Assembly (NCBI RefSeq): GCF_014873765.1
Contig: NZ_JADBGG010000003.1
Coordinates: 1-64,000, forward strand
Direction: 5' to 3'
From: Desulfomicrobium macestii
GTDB taxonomy: Bacteria > Desulfobacterota > Desulfovibrionia > Desulfovibrionales > Desulfomicrobiaceae
DNA: 64,000 bases
Shown here: piece after piece, positions 41,464 through 50,624 of the stretch
Numbering within the stretch: the first letter of the stretch is position 1
How the letters are laid out: the number at the start of each line of letters is the position of its first letter
The notes under the pieces: model-generated
Told to the model about the DNA's origin: nothing
Database searches by the model: none
What the model saw: only the letters and a program-made list of their open reading frames with translations
Position numbers and translations under genes: made by a program

Positions 41464-42636
41464 TTACGCCCGAATTTCGGGGCAACCGTCGCGCAGCGCT
41501 TCTTCATAGGCATTCACGGCATCTTCCAGATACGTCCTGGCGGCGCAATATCCACCGGCCGCATGCAAGCCCACGCGCAGGGCGTGAAGTCCCGCCAGGA
41601 CGTCGCTCCAATCCACATGGCCCATGTGGCCGAGCCTTACGAGGCTCTTCTTGAGTTCGCCCTGGCCCCCGGCCATGATCACTCCGCAGCGTTCCGCCGC
41701 CACCTTGAGCACTTCGCTTCCATCGACGCCCACCGGCAGCTTGATGGAGGTCAGACCCCAGGTGAAATGTGTCTTGGCCAGAAGTTCAAGGCCCATGCTC
41801 ACCGCTCCGGCCCGGGCCATGGAGGTCAGGGCCCATTGCTTGGCGTACACAGCCTCAAGGGTCTGTTCCCTGAACAGATCGAGGCTCACGGCCAGCCCTT
41901 GCAGCAGGTTGACCGGGGACGTGAAGAGGGTCTGGTGGCCCAGACTCTTGTCCCGCTCGGCCAGCAGGTTGAAATAGAAATTGGAGGAACCGACCGCGCG
42001 CACCCTGTCCCAGGCGCGCTCGCTTAGGGCGAGCAAGGCCAGGCCGGGCGGAAGCATGAGGCCCTTCTGGGACCCGGTCAGCAGGCAGTCGATGCTCCAG
42101 GCGTCCATGGGGCAAGGCGAAATTCCGACAGCCGAGATGCCGTCGACGACAAGAAGCACGTCTTTGTCCCTAGTCACCGCGCCAAGCTCGTGCACGGGAT
42201 GCAGCACCCCGGTGGAGGTCTCCGAGGCCTGGACCAGCACGCCGCGAAGCGAGGGGTCCGCCTCCAAGGCCGCTCGCACATCCCCGGCGGCAACGGCGTC
42301 GCCGTTTTCAAGGACCAGGGAGGTGACCACAAGGCCATGAGCCTCGGCGATCTCGCGCCAGCGCTCTCCGAACTTCCCGCCCTCGACAACGAGCACCTTT
42401 TCGCCGGGCGCGAAGAGGTTGGTCACGGCCGCGTGCATGGCTCCCGTGCCGGAACAGGACAGAGGCAGGACCTGCTGCGTGGTGCCGAAGAGATACTTGA
42501 GGCCGGGCTGAATGCGCTCCATGACCTGCACGAAATCGCGCTTGCGGTGATGGACCATGTCCTTGGCCAGGGCCAGGCGAACCTCCTCCGGCAAGGGAGT
42601 GGGGCCGGGTGTCAGCAATCTTGATTTATTGAGCAT
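41464..42636 (-). CDS. Class V aminotransferase, serine-pyruvate/alanine-glyoxylate type
   Basis: A 390-residue PLP enzyme of the small AGXT/PucG group. The lysine that binds PLP is in CLLTGSQKGLMLPPGLALL, the cofactor aspartate in LLVVDGISAVG, and the N-terminal LTPGPTPLP is typical. Likely reactions are serine or alanine with glyoxylate or pyruvate; some relatives act on sulfonates. The precise substrate cannot be read from sequence. It lies between polA and DUF1844. Confidence 0.85.
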   Translation of the reverse strand: MLNKSRLLTPGPTPLPEEVRLALAKDMVHHRKRDFVQVMERIQPGLKYLFGTTQQVLPLSCSGTGAMHAAVTNLFAPGEKVLVVEGGKFGERWREIAEAHGLVVTSLVLENGDAVAAGDVRAALEADPSLRGVLVQASETSTGVLHPVHELGAVTRDKDVLLVVDGISAVGISPCPMDAWSIDCLLTGSQKGLMLPPGLALLALSERAWDRVRAVGSSNFYFNLLAERDKSLGHQTLFTSPVNLLQGLAVSLDLFREQTLEAVYAKQWALTSMARAGAVSMGLELLAKTHFTWGLTSIKLPVGVDGSEVLKVAAERCGVIMAGGQGELKKSLVRLGHMGHVDWSDVLAGLHALRVGLHAAGGYCAARTYLEDAVNAYEEALRDGCPEIRA

Positions 42637-42666
42637 ATCGTATCCGCAAAAGATGTTTGCAAATGT

Positions 42667-45255
42667 TTATTGATGAGCCGCGCTCCAGTCCTCGCCAACG
42701 CCCCAATCAACCACGAGGGGCACGGAGAGGCTGTACACGGAGGACATGATCCCGGCGACGGCCTGGCCCACTTCCCGGGCCTTTGCCGCCGGGGCTTCGA
42801 GCAGAAGTTCGTCGTGAATCTGCAGGATCAGGCTCGCGTCTAATTCGCCAATAACCGGGCTCTTGTCCACTTCGAGCATGGCCTTTTTGATGATATCCGC
42901 CGCCGAGCCCTGGACCACGGTGTTGATGGCCATGCGCCTAGCCTGCTGCGCCATGTTCACGTTGCGGGAATTGATCCCGGGCAGCATGCGCCTTCTCCCG
43001 GCCAGGGTGGTGACATAGCCCAGAGATCTGGCCCCGGCCTCGATCTCCTCGTAGAACTCCCGCACGCGGGACAGTTTGCTGAAGTAGACCGCGATGAACT
43101 CCTTGGCCTCCTTCAGGCTGATGCCAAGCTCCCGCCCCAGCTTCTGCGGGCCCATGCCGTAGAGCAGGCCGAAATTGATGGTCTTGGCCTTGCGCCGCTC
43201 GTCGGCGCTGACCTCGGCCTTGTCGAAGAGAATCCCGGCCGTGCGGGCGTGGATGTCGTGACCGGCGGCAAAGGCGTCCGTGAGGGTCGGATCCCCGGAC
43301 ATGTGCGCCAGCACCCTGAGCTCGACCTGCGAATAGTCCGCGGCCACAAGCCGGTTTCCCGGCGCGGCCACGAAACAGGAGCGCATGCGCGGACCGAGCA
43401 CTCCCCTGATGGGTATGTTCTGCAGGTTGGGATTGCTGCTCGAAAGGCGGCCGGTGGCCGTGGCCAGCTGGTTGAAGGTGGTGTGGATGCGCCCGTTCTT
43501 GTCGGCCAGCCGGGGCATGGGCTCAAGATATGTGGAGCGCAGCTTCTCGTACATCCTGAATTCAAGCACGTCGGCGACGATGGGATGCTCCCCGGCCAAC
43601 CCTTCAAGCACGCTGCTGGACGTGGATTGAGCCCCGCCCGGAGTCTTCTGCTTGCTGGCCAGGCCCAGCCTTGAAAAAAGCACCTCGCCCAATTGCTGGC
43701 TGGAGCGGATGTTGAACTCTTCTCCGGCCTGCTCATGAATTTTCTGCGTCAGCCGATCCAGCTCGGTCTGGACCATGGAAAGAAAATCCTGGAATCTGGC
43801 CTCGTCGATGCGGATGCCGCGTTTCTGCATGCGCACCAGCACCTCGGTCAGGGGCAGCTCAAGGTCCTGCATGAGTCCGAGCAGCTCCGAACCGGCAAGC
43901 CGCGCACGCAGCAGGCGGCCTACGGCAAGCACTGCCTGTCCGTGATTTTCACGGTGCACGTCGATCTCGTCACCCAGGCCGTCGCGAATCCGCTCCAGGG
44001 TGTAATTGCGCTCTTCAGGGCTCAAAAGATATGCGGCAAGCTCTATGTCGAAGACTTCGGCGCAGGCCGAGAGATCAAGACGGCCCTGTTCGAGCACGCC
44101 CTTGTAGGAAGTCACGAACACATGCGCCCCGGTCAGCGCACGGCACAGATCCGAGGCCGCGCCCATGTACAGGAGCTCTTCGGCATCCGTGCCCAGAATC
44201 CATTTTTCGCCCTCGGCATAAAGGCCCACGTCCTTGCCGGCCATGGCCTCAAGACTTGGAACCAGACGCGGTTCAACCCGCGCCGGGCCGGGTTTTTCAT
44301 CACCGTCCGGGACCGGATCGGTCTTGACGGCCGCTTCCGGCTGGGTACCGGCCGTATTGGCGCGCCCGTTCTTGCGGGCCAGGGCCTGAAATTCCGACAA
44401 CAGGGAGCGGAACTCATATTCCTTGAAAAAATCCAGCGCCCCGCCGTCAACCTCGCCCACGGCCAGATCGTCAAGACCGTACTCCATGCACATGTCCGTG
44501 CGCAGGGTGGTCAGCTCCCGATACACGAAGACCTGCTCCATGTGCGGGGCGAGCAGGGTCTGCTCCTTGGCCGTGAGCCGGTCGAAATTTTTCTTGAGCT
44601 CATCAAGGCTCGGAAAGCGCCGCAGAAAGCCCATGGCCGTCTTCGGGCCCACTTTCGGGATGCCGGGGATGTTGTCCGCCGCGTCACCGGTCATGGCCTG
44701 AAAATCCGCCCACTGGTCCGGCTTGAGGCCCGTCTCCTCCACAAAGCCTTCGCGGGTGATGAGCTTCTCCTTACCCTGGGCGGGGTCCCACATGACCACG
44801 TTCTCATCCAGGCACTGCCGCAGATCCTTGTCCGCGCCGACAATGACCACGCTGCGGTCTTCCTTGAAACGGGCGGCCAGGGAGGCGATGCAATCGTCGG
44901 CCTCTCCGCCTTCGGCTTCAAGCACGCGAATGCCCAAAAGCCTGAGTCCGGCCTTCAAGGGTTCGAGCTGCGCGGCAAGCCCTTCGGGCATGCGGGGCCG
45001 ATTGGCCTTGTAGGAGGGCAGAAGCTCGTGTCTGAAGGTGGGGGCACGGCCGTCGGTGACAAAAACGAGGTGGGACGGGTTCTCTTCGCGCAGGAGTTTC
45101 AGGACCAGCTTGAAGACGATATACATGGCGCTGGTCGGAAACCCGTCGGAGCGCTTGAAATCGGGATAGGCGTAAAAACCGCGATAGATGAAGGCGTGGC
45201 CGTCGATCAAAAAAAGCGGCTCGGTTTTGAGTCCGAGCCTTGTTTGCAAACTCAT
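42667..45255 (-). CDS. polA: DNA polymerase I
   Basis: An 862-residue repair and replication polymerase. The N-terminal 5' nuclease domain (about 10-290) is intact (FLIDGHAFIYRGFYA, GGEADDCIASLA, GDAADNIPGIPKVGPKTA). The 3'-5' exonuclease domain is present but decayed: the DxE motif reads LYAEG, and the second and third motifs lack their aspartates, so proofreading is unlikely. The polymerase domain has DYSQVELRVLAH, RRKAKTINFGLLYGMG and QIHDELLLE. The ATG follows GGAGGGC. Confidence 0.96.
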   Translation of the reverse strand: MSLQTRLGLKTEPLFLIDGHAFIYRGFYAYPDFKRSDGFPTSAMYIVFKLVLKLLREENPSHLVFVTDGRAPTFRHELLPSYKANRPRMPEGLAAQLEPLKAGLRLLGIRVLEAEGGEADDCIASLAARFKEDRSVVIVGADKDLRQCLDENVVMWDPAQGKEKLITREGFVEETGLKPDQWADFQAMTGDAADNIPGIPKVGPKTAMGFLRRFPSLDELKKNFDRLTAKEQTLLAPHMEQVFVYRELTTLRTDMCMEYGLDDLAVGEVDGGALDFFKEYEFRSLLSEFQALARKNGRANTAGTQPEAAVKTDPVPDGDEKPGPARVEPRLVPSLEAMAGKDVGLYAEGEKWILGTDAEELLYMGAASDLCRALTGAHVFVTSYKGVLEQGRLDLSACAEVFDIELAAYLLSPEERNYTLERIRDGLGDEIDVHRENHGQAVLAVGRLLRARLAGSELLGLMQDLELPLTEVLVRMQKRGIRIDEARFQDFLSMVQTELDRLTQKIHEQAGEEFNIRSSQQLGEVLFSRLGLASKQKTPGGAQSTSSSVLEGLAGEHPIVADVLEFRMYEKLRSTYLEPMPRLADKNGRIHTTFNQLATATGRLSSSNPNLQNIPIRGVLGPRMRSCFVAAPGNRLVAADYSQVELRVLAHMSGDPTLTDAFAAGHDIHARTAGILFDKAEVSADERRKAKTINFGLLYGMGPQKLGRELGISLKEAKEFIAVYFSKLSRVREFYEEIEAGARSLGYVTTLAGRRRMLPGINSRNVNMAQQARRMAINTVVQGSAADIIKKAMLEVDKSPVIGELDASLILQIHDELLLEAPAAKAREVGQAVAGIMSSVYSLSVPLVVDWGVGEDWSAAHQ

Positions 45256-45286
45256 GCGCCCTCCGGTTTGGTGGAAGCGGGGCCGG

Positions 45287-46312
45287 TTACGAGGCCCCGT
45301 TCGGTGCTGTCTCCAGCTCTTTCTTCTTTTTCTTCACATCCGCTCCGCCATGCAGGCGCTCCCACACAAACTGGCTGGCATGCTGACAGCCCAGCTTCTC
45401 CATGGGAATCTCGGCCCGGGCCATGGACTTGTGTCCTCCGGCCGAACCCACGTCGCCGAAAAGGCGCTTGGCGAACTTGCCCATGTCACGGCGCAGGCCG
45501 TCACCACGAAACACGACAACGAGCTTGTCCTCGCTGATGCCGCTGATCATGGTCGTAGACAGCCCGTGCACGCGCAGGAAAAAATCGGCCAGGACGACCA
45601 GGATGTCGGAAGAATCGACCTTGCCCATGAAAATGGTGATGGTCTTGCCGGTGACGCGCATCTTGCGGAAAGCCTGGGTGAAGTACTTGAGCCACTCCAG
45701 GCGGAATTCCGAGCGGATGATCTTGTGCAGCAGGGGTTTGTTGTAGAATTTCGAGAGATAGCGAAAAGCCTTCATGTCGTTGTCATGAAACTCGCGCTCG
45801 AAACTCTGGGTGTCGGTCTTGATCCCGTACAAAAGGGCGGTGGCCAGCAGCTTCCCCGGACGCAGGCCCAGATTGTAGAGATACTCGGTCATGATGGTCG
45901 CGTTGGAACCGTACTCGGAAACGATCTCGACGAAATCGGCTTCCACGGGCGTCCCCGCGACCTTGGGATGATGGTCGATGACCACGGAAAAATGGATGTT
46001 CGCGAAATCCGGGTGGTGGTGCGGCTGGGAATCGACCAGCGCAAAGCGGTCGTACTGGGCCAGAAGAAGCGGATTGAGCTTCTTGGTCGCGATGCGCAAA
46101 AGACGGATCATGGCCAGGTTGTCGGGCCTGGTGATCTCGTTGACATGGGCGATGGCGACCTGCTCCACACGACCGGCGAGGATGCGCTTCAATGCCATGG
46201 CCGAAGCCAAGGCGTCAGGATCGGCATTGATGAGGATCAGCCAGCGCTCATTTTTATTCAGCAATTCTTGAAGCTTGGCTAGCTTCGGATCCAGCTTTCG
46301 AAAATAGGCCAT
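45287..46312 (-). CDS. DHH-family phosphoesterase (NrnA-like)
   Basis: A 341-residue DHH-DHHA1 phosphoesterase. Metal-binding motifs are INADPDALASAMAL, ALVDSQPHHH and VIDHHPK, and the DHHA1 part ends GSAGGHKSMARAEIP. Relatives degrade nano-RNA or pAp, or hydrolyse cyclic dinucleotides. A long region between the two domains (about 165-215) is ordinary for the family. The start at 46312 is chosen for homology and GAGAAGG. It is seven bases after cobU. Confidence 0.85.
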   Translation of the reverse strand: MAYFRKLDPKLAKLQELLNKNERWLILINADPDALASAMALKRILAGRVEQVAIAHVNEITRPDNLAMIRLLRIATKKLNPLLLAQYDRFALVDSQPHHHPDFANIHFSVVIDHHPKVAGTPVEADFVEIVSEYGSNATIMTEYLYNLGLRPGKLLATALLYGIKTDTQSFEREFHDNDMKAFRYLSKFYNKPLLHKIIRSEFRLEWLKYFTQAFRKMRVTGKTITIFMGKVDSSDILVVLADFFLRVHGLSTTMISGISEDKLVVVFRGDGLRRDMGKFAKRLFGDVGSAGGHKSMARAEIPMEKLGCQHASQFVWERLHGGADVKKKKKELETAPNGAS

Positions 46313-46319
46313 GACCTTC

Positions 46320-46829
46320 TCACTTGAGTTTTTGGGCCAACCCGGCAACGACCAGATACACACTTGTACTGACACTGGCAATTTCACGGTTGAGTTGGCC
46401 CAGATCACGGGCAAATGCCCGTATTTCGCCATCGAATGCAAGAGGCCCAAGCCCCATTTCAGTCGAGACTAAAATCAGATTTCCGCCTTCGTGGAACTGA
46501 AGGCGGGCAAAAAAATCATCTCTCTTGCGCCTGGCGTCTTCCCGGCTTTGGCCCGCCAGCGAAAACATCCAGAAATCAAGACTGTCCACCAGGACACTGC
46601 CGCCAAGGGGGGCCAGGGCTCCAAGCGCGCCTGCCAGGTCGGTGTCCACTTCCTGTACCGCTATTTCCGCATCCCGGCTCAGACGATGGGTAATGATCTG
46701 CCGCCGAAAGGCAAGGTCCCGGGATTTCCCCGTGGCCACAAGCGTCCAGGGGCGCGGCCCCCGGCACAACAGCTCAAGTCCGAAATCGGATTTGCCGGAC
46801 TTGTTCCCGCCAAGGATCAGATCAATCAT
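46320..46829 (-). CDS. cobU: Adenosylcobinamide kinase/guanylyltransferase (CobU-like)
   Basis: A 169-residue nucleotide kinase that phosphorylates adenosylcobinamide and adds GMP in the nucleotide-loop assembly of B12. The Walker A is ILGGNKSGKS, close to the CobU GGARSGKS. VLVDSLDFWMFSL and ILVSTEMGLGPLAF correspond to the Walker B and V(S/N)xEVG motifs. Sequence is more divergent than in standard CobU. It starts inside the CbiR-like gene (eight-base overlap), supporting a shared cobamide role. Confidence 0.8.
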   Translation of the reverse strand: MIDLILGGNKSGKSDFGLELLCRGPRPWTLVATGKSRDLAFRRQIITHRLSRDAEIAVQEVDTDLAGALGALAPLGGSVLVDSLDFWMFSLAGQSREDARRKRDDFFARLQFHEGGNLILVSTEMGLGPLAFDGEIRAFARDLGQLNREIASVSTSVYLVVAGLAQKLK

Positions 46830-47532
46830 GATGCATGCCCCACCCAAGCAGCCAGGACCGAAGCAGATTCAGGGAACGCCCGAGCTCTTCAAGGGAAAAG
46901 ATTTCAACCACCAGCGTTTCATCCCCCTTCAGGCGTAACAGGATATCGCGCAACAGGTTCGGATCGGGCAACTGCCCAAGGCCCGCATGTCCGCGCTCCG
47001 ATTCTCCGCCGTAAATGTGGAGAATGCGCACGCGCTCGAAAAATCCTGGCAGGTCCATCACTCTTTCCTGCCCGTAACTGACCATGTGCCCCACATCCAG
47101 ACAGACTCCAAGCCCAAGGGCGCCTATCTCGTCCCAGAGCTCGCAAAGATCCCTCTCGCGCGTGTTTTCCAGCCAGAGCCTGGAAGACAGGCCGGGCCTG
47201 TGCCGCAGCAGTCCGGAAAGGTCCCCGGGCTCAGGAGGATGGAGCACATAACCGCGTGGGCGCAGAAAGGCAATTTTTTGCTCAAGAGCGAAAATGACGT
47301 CGCCGACGGCGGCCGGACCGTCCTTCCAGGGCAGGTCGAGGGGCAGATGGGCATGATAGCCAAGGCCAAGCCCTGGCAGATCCGCGGGCAGATCAAGCTC
47401 ATCGTACTCCAGGCAACCGCGAGTCTCAAGAAGCATGAGCGCGACCTCCCCCACCATGGAAGAAAGTGCCCGGCAATTGGGCCCGACCCGGTCGGGAATG
47501 ACGCAGGATGGGGCGGCCAGTCGAAATCGCAT
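46822..47532 (-). CDS. cbiR: CbiR-like cobamide remodelling phosphodiesterase
   Basis: A 236-residue TIM-barrel protein of the AP-endonuclease-2/sugar-phosphate-isomerase superfamily. Metal-ligand candidates are in YHAHLPLDLPW, LHPPEPG, LWLENTR, CLDVGHMV, LHIYGGE and LVVEIFS. CbiR enzymes of this superfamily cleave the nucleotide loop of incoming cobamides, so that a new lower ligand can be attached, which then needs CobU. The eight-base overlap with cobU is the main support. ATG 47532 is chosen over a TTG at 47541; the ribosome site is weak. Confidence 0.72.
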   Translation of the reverse strand: MRFRLAAPSCVIPDRVGPNCRALSSMVGEVALMLLETRGCLEYDELDLPADLPGLGLGYHAHLPLDLPWKDGPAAVGDVIFALEQKIAFLRPRGYVLHPPEPGDLSGLLRHRPGLSSRLWLENTRERDLCELWDEIGALGLGVCLDVGHMVSYGQERVMDLPGFFERVRILHIYGGESERGHAGLGQLPDPNLLRDILLRLKGDETLVVEIFSLEELGRSLNLLRSWLLGWGMHHD

Positions 47533-47537
47533 GGGGG

Positions 47538-50500
47538 TCAAAAGAGACTCAGCTGCCGTTCACTCAGGCGCACATGACGCTTGATGGCGCTCTTGCGCAG
47601 CATGTCCTGGGGCAAACGGCGCACCAGGGACGACAGGGCGAGTTTCAGGGTCTTGCCGAAAACGCGCCGGCTGGCGCAATGGCTGAGAAAGAGCATGGAC
47701 TTGGCCCGGGTCAGGCCGACGTAGAAGAGGCGGCGTTCCTCGTCCATGTCGAGCACATTGTCGTCGCCGGGCTTGCCAAGGAGCATGTCCATGCCCGCAA
47801 AGGGCAGGATGCCCTCTTCAAGGCCAGGCAGAAACACGACCTCGAATTCAAGCCCCTTGGCCCCGTGCATGGTCATGATCTGTACTTTCTGCGCCTTGGC
47901 CCTGATGGCGCAGAGCTCGGTTTCAAGCCTGACCATGTTCAAAAGCCCGCGCCAGCCCGAGCAGACCTGGAAGGTCTTGACCAGGTCCACGAAAGCCTTG
48001 CTCTTCCAGAACAGCGCGTCAAAAGGCGGGGTCGCGGAGAAATGGACGGCCATGGCCAGCGGGCCCTTCTCGACCACGTCCTCGGGACAGGACGGGATCT
48101 GTTCGTCCAGGGCGTCGGGCAGCCCGAGCACGTTTCCGGCAATACGCAAGATGAGGTCCACCCGGGCATCGACAAAAAAGGATTCCTGTTCGGGCACGGA
48201 AACGGGTATCCCGGCACCCTCCAGAGCCTTGGCGATGGGCGGGATGAGAGCCTTGAAGCGCACCAGAACGGCGATGTCGCCGGGGGAAATGTTCTTTCCC
48301 TCGTGCGTGTCGGCCTGCCAGTGCCCCGTGCCCCCCAGAAGCTCGCGCACCCGCCCCGCGATCCAGCCCGCCTCCTGCTCGGCGCCCTGGGCTTCGAACA
48401 GCACAAGGGACGCCGACAGGGATTTCCGGGCCACCAGGGTCTGCCTCTCCGTGAATAGATGCGCCGCAAGGCTCAGGATCTGCTGCGCCGAGCGGTAGTT
48501 GTGCACCAGCCTGATCCTCTTGAGATCCGGCCACAGATCGCGCAGCCTGGCCTCGACATTGCGCACCGCGCCACGAAATCCGTAAATGGCCTGGTTCGGG
48601 TCCCCGATGGCAAAAAAACCCCGCCCGCCCTGGGAGCAAAGCATCGTGACCAGTCCGAGCTGCAGCGCGGAGAGATCCTGCACCTCGTCGATCAGAACGT
48701 GATCGTAGTCCGGGACGCATTGGCCAAGCTCCAGGTGTTCAAACCAGAATTCGAGCAGGTCGGTGTAATCGACCAGATTGAAGCGGACCTTGTCGTCCAG
48801 ATAGCGTCTGGTGTGTTCGCCGGGAATGCGCACCCCGTCTTCGCGGGCCAGGGATTGCTCGTTCCACGCGGTCCTTAGCTCCTTGCCCTGCAGATCGGGA
48901 TTGGCCGCCGCGAAAAGCCTGCGGCTGCTCTCCTCGGAAAGAAGGATCGGGGCCTCTCCCATGACGGAGGTCCAGTACTCAAGCCCTAGGGCGTGCAGGG
49001 TGTCGGTCTTGGGCAGCACGGGCAGGCCTGGACAAAGCCGCTGCAGGCGGTCTTTCAATTCCCGCGCGGCCTTGCGGGTGAAGGTCAGGATCAGGATTCG
49101 CGCCGGATCGGCGCCCTGTTCGAGCAGGTGCCGCACCCGTCCCATGAGGGTCTGGGTCTTGCCCGTGCCGGGACCGGCCAGGACCAGCACCGGCCCGGGT
49201 CCGGCAAGAATCGCGGCCATCTGCATTTCATTGGCCGCCAGGACCGTGTCCTCCGGCAAGGGGGACGCCTCCGCGCTGGTCTTCCGCCAGCGCTGTCCCA
49301 AGACTTCCGGCGGCGCGGACCGGGCGGCCATGGACAACATGCGTCCGTGTTTGAATTCGAGCAGTTCCTGAGGGGCGAACATGGAAATGCGCCCATACTC
49401 GCCGTCATAGCCCGAATGCCTGTGCACCACGCCCTGACGCATCCTGCGCACTGCCTCGGCCAAAACCGTGGAGGAGCGCCGCAGATCCTCTTCGGGGACG
49501 CAGCGCAATATGTTGAACTCTGAACCGAAATCCCGCACCAGTTGATTGTACATGCCGAGCACTTTCTTTGTGCCTGGGCCCACTCCCAGAATTTCCGAAA
49601 GGACTTCGGTCAGGGGCACCAGGGACGAGAATCCCGGATGATGGGCGGGCCGCACGGGCAGATCCCGGTCCGAGAGGGCAAAGATGCGATTGAGCACGCC
49701 GATTGTCAGAGGTTTGCCGCAGACCGGACAAAGCCCCCGATGCGCGGCCGTCTCCTGGGGTTCAAGCACCACCCCGCATTTACGGTGGCCGTCGAGATGG
49801 TATTTCCCTTCCTCGGGATAGAATTCAAGGGTGCCTTCAAAACGCGTCGTTTCGCTCTTGCGCCCCAGGGCGGCGCGAATGCCCGCAAAAGACATTTCCC
49901 CTGAAAAAATATTGACTTCCCGTCCCAGTTTTTCCCCGGAATGGGCATCGGAATTCGACACCAGTGTGAAACGATCCAGGGCGCTGACCATCCAGTTCAT
50001 TTCGGGATCGGAGGACAGGCCGGTTTCCAGGGCGAAGATTTCTGCACTCAAATCCTCGAAACAGTCTTCGATACGATCAAAGCCGGACTTCGAGCCGAAA
50101 AGGGAAAACCACGGAGTCCAGATATGGGCGGGAATGAGATAGGCCAGCGGATCGGTTTCCAGAACCATTTCAAGAAGATCATGCGCATCGAGTCCGAGAA
50201 TGGGGCGGCCGTCCGAAGCGAGATTGCCGACCTGCGCCAGACGGGTGTTGAACCTGAGGGCCGCGTCGATGCTCGGCATGAAGACCAGATTGTGGATTTT
50301 GCGGACCTTGCCCCTCTTCTTGTAGATGGAGCTGATTTCGGTGCAGAGCATGAACCGGATGTGCGCCGTGTTCATGCTCCCGGAATACCAGGGCAGTTCC
50401 TGTTCGAGGGCCTTGTCATCGCGCAGGCGCAGCAGTCCGCTTTCCTCGGCTTCGAGCTGTCCGGTGATGATGTCCATCCAGCCCGGGTGGGTGAAGTCGC

Positions 50501-50624
50501 CCGTGGCCAGGATGTCGATGCCCTTGATCCCGGCCCAGGCCACCAGATTTCTCGGTGTGAGGTTCTTGCTCGTGGCCCGGGAAAATTTGGAATGAATGTG
50601 CAGGTCGGCGATGAAATTGTTCAC
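47538..50624 (-). CDS. EndoQ-like PHP endonuclease fused to a UvrD/Rep helicase
   Basis: A 1028-residue fusion. Residues about 1-400 match EndoQ (COG1379), an endonuclease that cuts 5' of deaminated bases: PHP motif FIADLHIHSKFSRATS, ATGDFTHPGW, HIWTPWFSLFGSKSGFD, LVSNSDAHS and a four-Cys zinc ribbon ending GLCPVCGKPLT. Residues about 440-1028 are an SF1A helicase with VLAGPGTGKTQTL, VLIDEVQDLSALQ, FAIGDPNQAIYGFRG, MHGAKGLEFEVVFLPG and VGLTRAKSMLFLS. It probably couples nicking at uracil or hypoxanthine to unwinding. It overlaps the histidine kinase by four bases. Confidence 0.9.
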   Translation of the reverse strand: MNNFIADLHIHSKFSRATSKNLTPRNLVAWAGIKGIDILATGDFTHPGWMDIITGQLEAEESGLLRLRDDKALEQELPWYSGSMNTAHIRFMLCTEISSIYKKRGKVRKIHNLVFMPSIDAALRFNTRLAQVGNLASDGRPILGLDAHDLLEMVLETDPLAYLIPAHIWTPWFSLFGSKSGFDRIEDCFEDLSAEIFALETGLSSDPEMNWMVSALDRFTLVSNSDAHSGEKLGREVNIFSGEMSFAGIRAALGRKSETTRFEGTLEFYPEEGKYHLDGHRKCGVVLEPQETAAHRGLCPVCGKPLTIGVLNRIFALSDRDLPVRPAHHPGFSSLVPLTEVLSEILGVGPGTKKVLGMYNQLVRDFGSEFNILRCVPEEDLRRSSTVLAEAVRRMRQGVVHRHSGYDGEYGRISMFAPQELLEFKHGRMLSMAARSAPPEVLGQRWRKTSAEASPLPEDTVLAANEMQMAAILAGPGPVLVLAGPGTGKTQTLMGRVRHLLEQGADPARILILTFTRKAARELKDRLQRLCPGLPVLPKTDTLHALGLEYWTSVMGEAPILLSEESSRRLFAAANPDLQGKELRTAWNEQSLAREDGVRIPGEHTRRYLDDKVRFNLVDYTDLLEFWFEHLELGQCVPDYDHVLIDEVQDLSALQLGLVTMLCSQGGRGFFAIGDPNQAIYGFRGAVRNVEARLRDLWPDLKRIRLVHNYRSAQQILSLAAHLFTERQTLVARKSLSASLVLFEAQGAEQEAGWIAGRVRELLGGTGHWQADTHEGKNISPGDIAVLVRFKALIPPIAKALEGAGIPVSVPEQESFFVDARVDLILRIAGNVLGLPDALDEQIPSCPEDVVEKGPLAMAVHFSATPPFDALFWKSKAFVDLVKTFQVCSGWRGLLNMVRLETELCAIRAKAQKVQIMTMHGAKGLEFEVVFLPGLEEGILPFAGMDMLLGKPGDDNVLDMDEERRLFYVGLTRAKSMLFLSHCASRRVFGKTLKLALSSLVRRLPQDMLRKSAIKRHVRLSERQLSLF

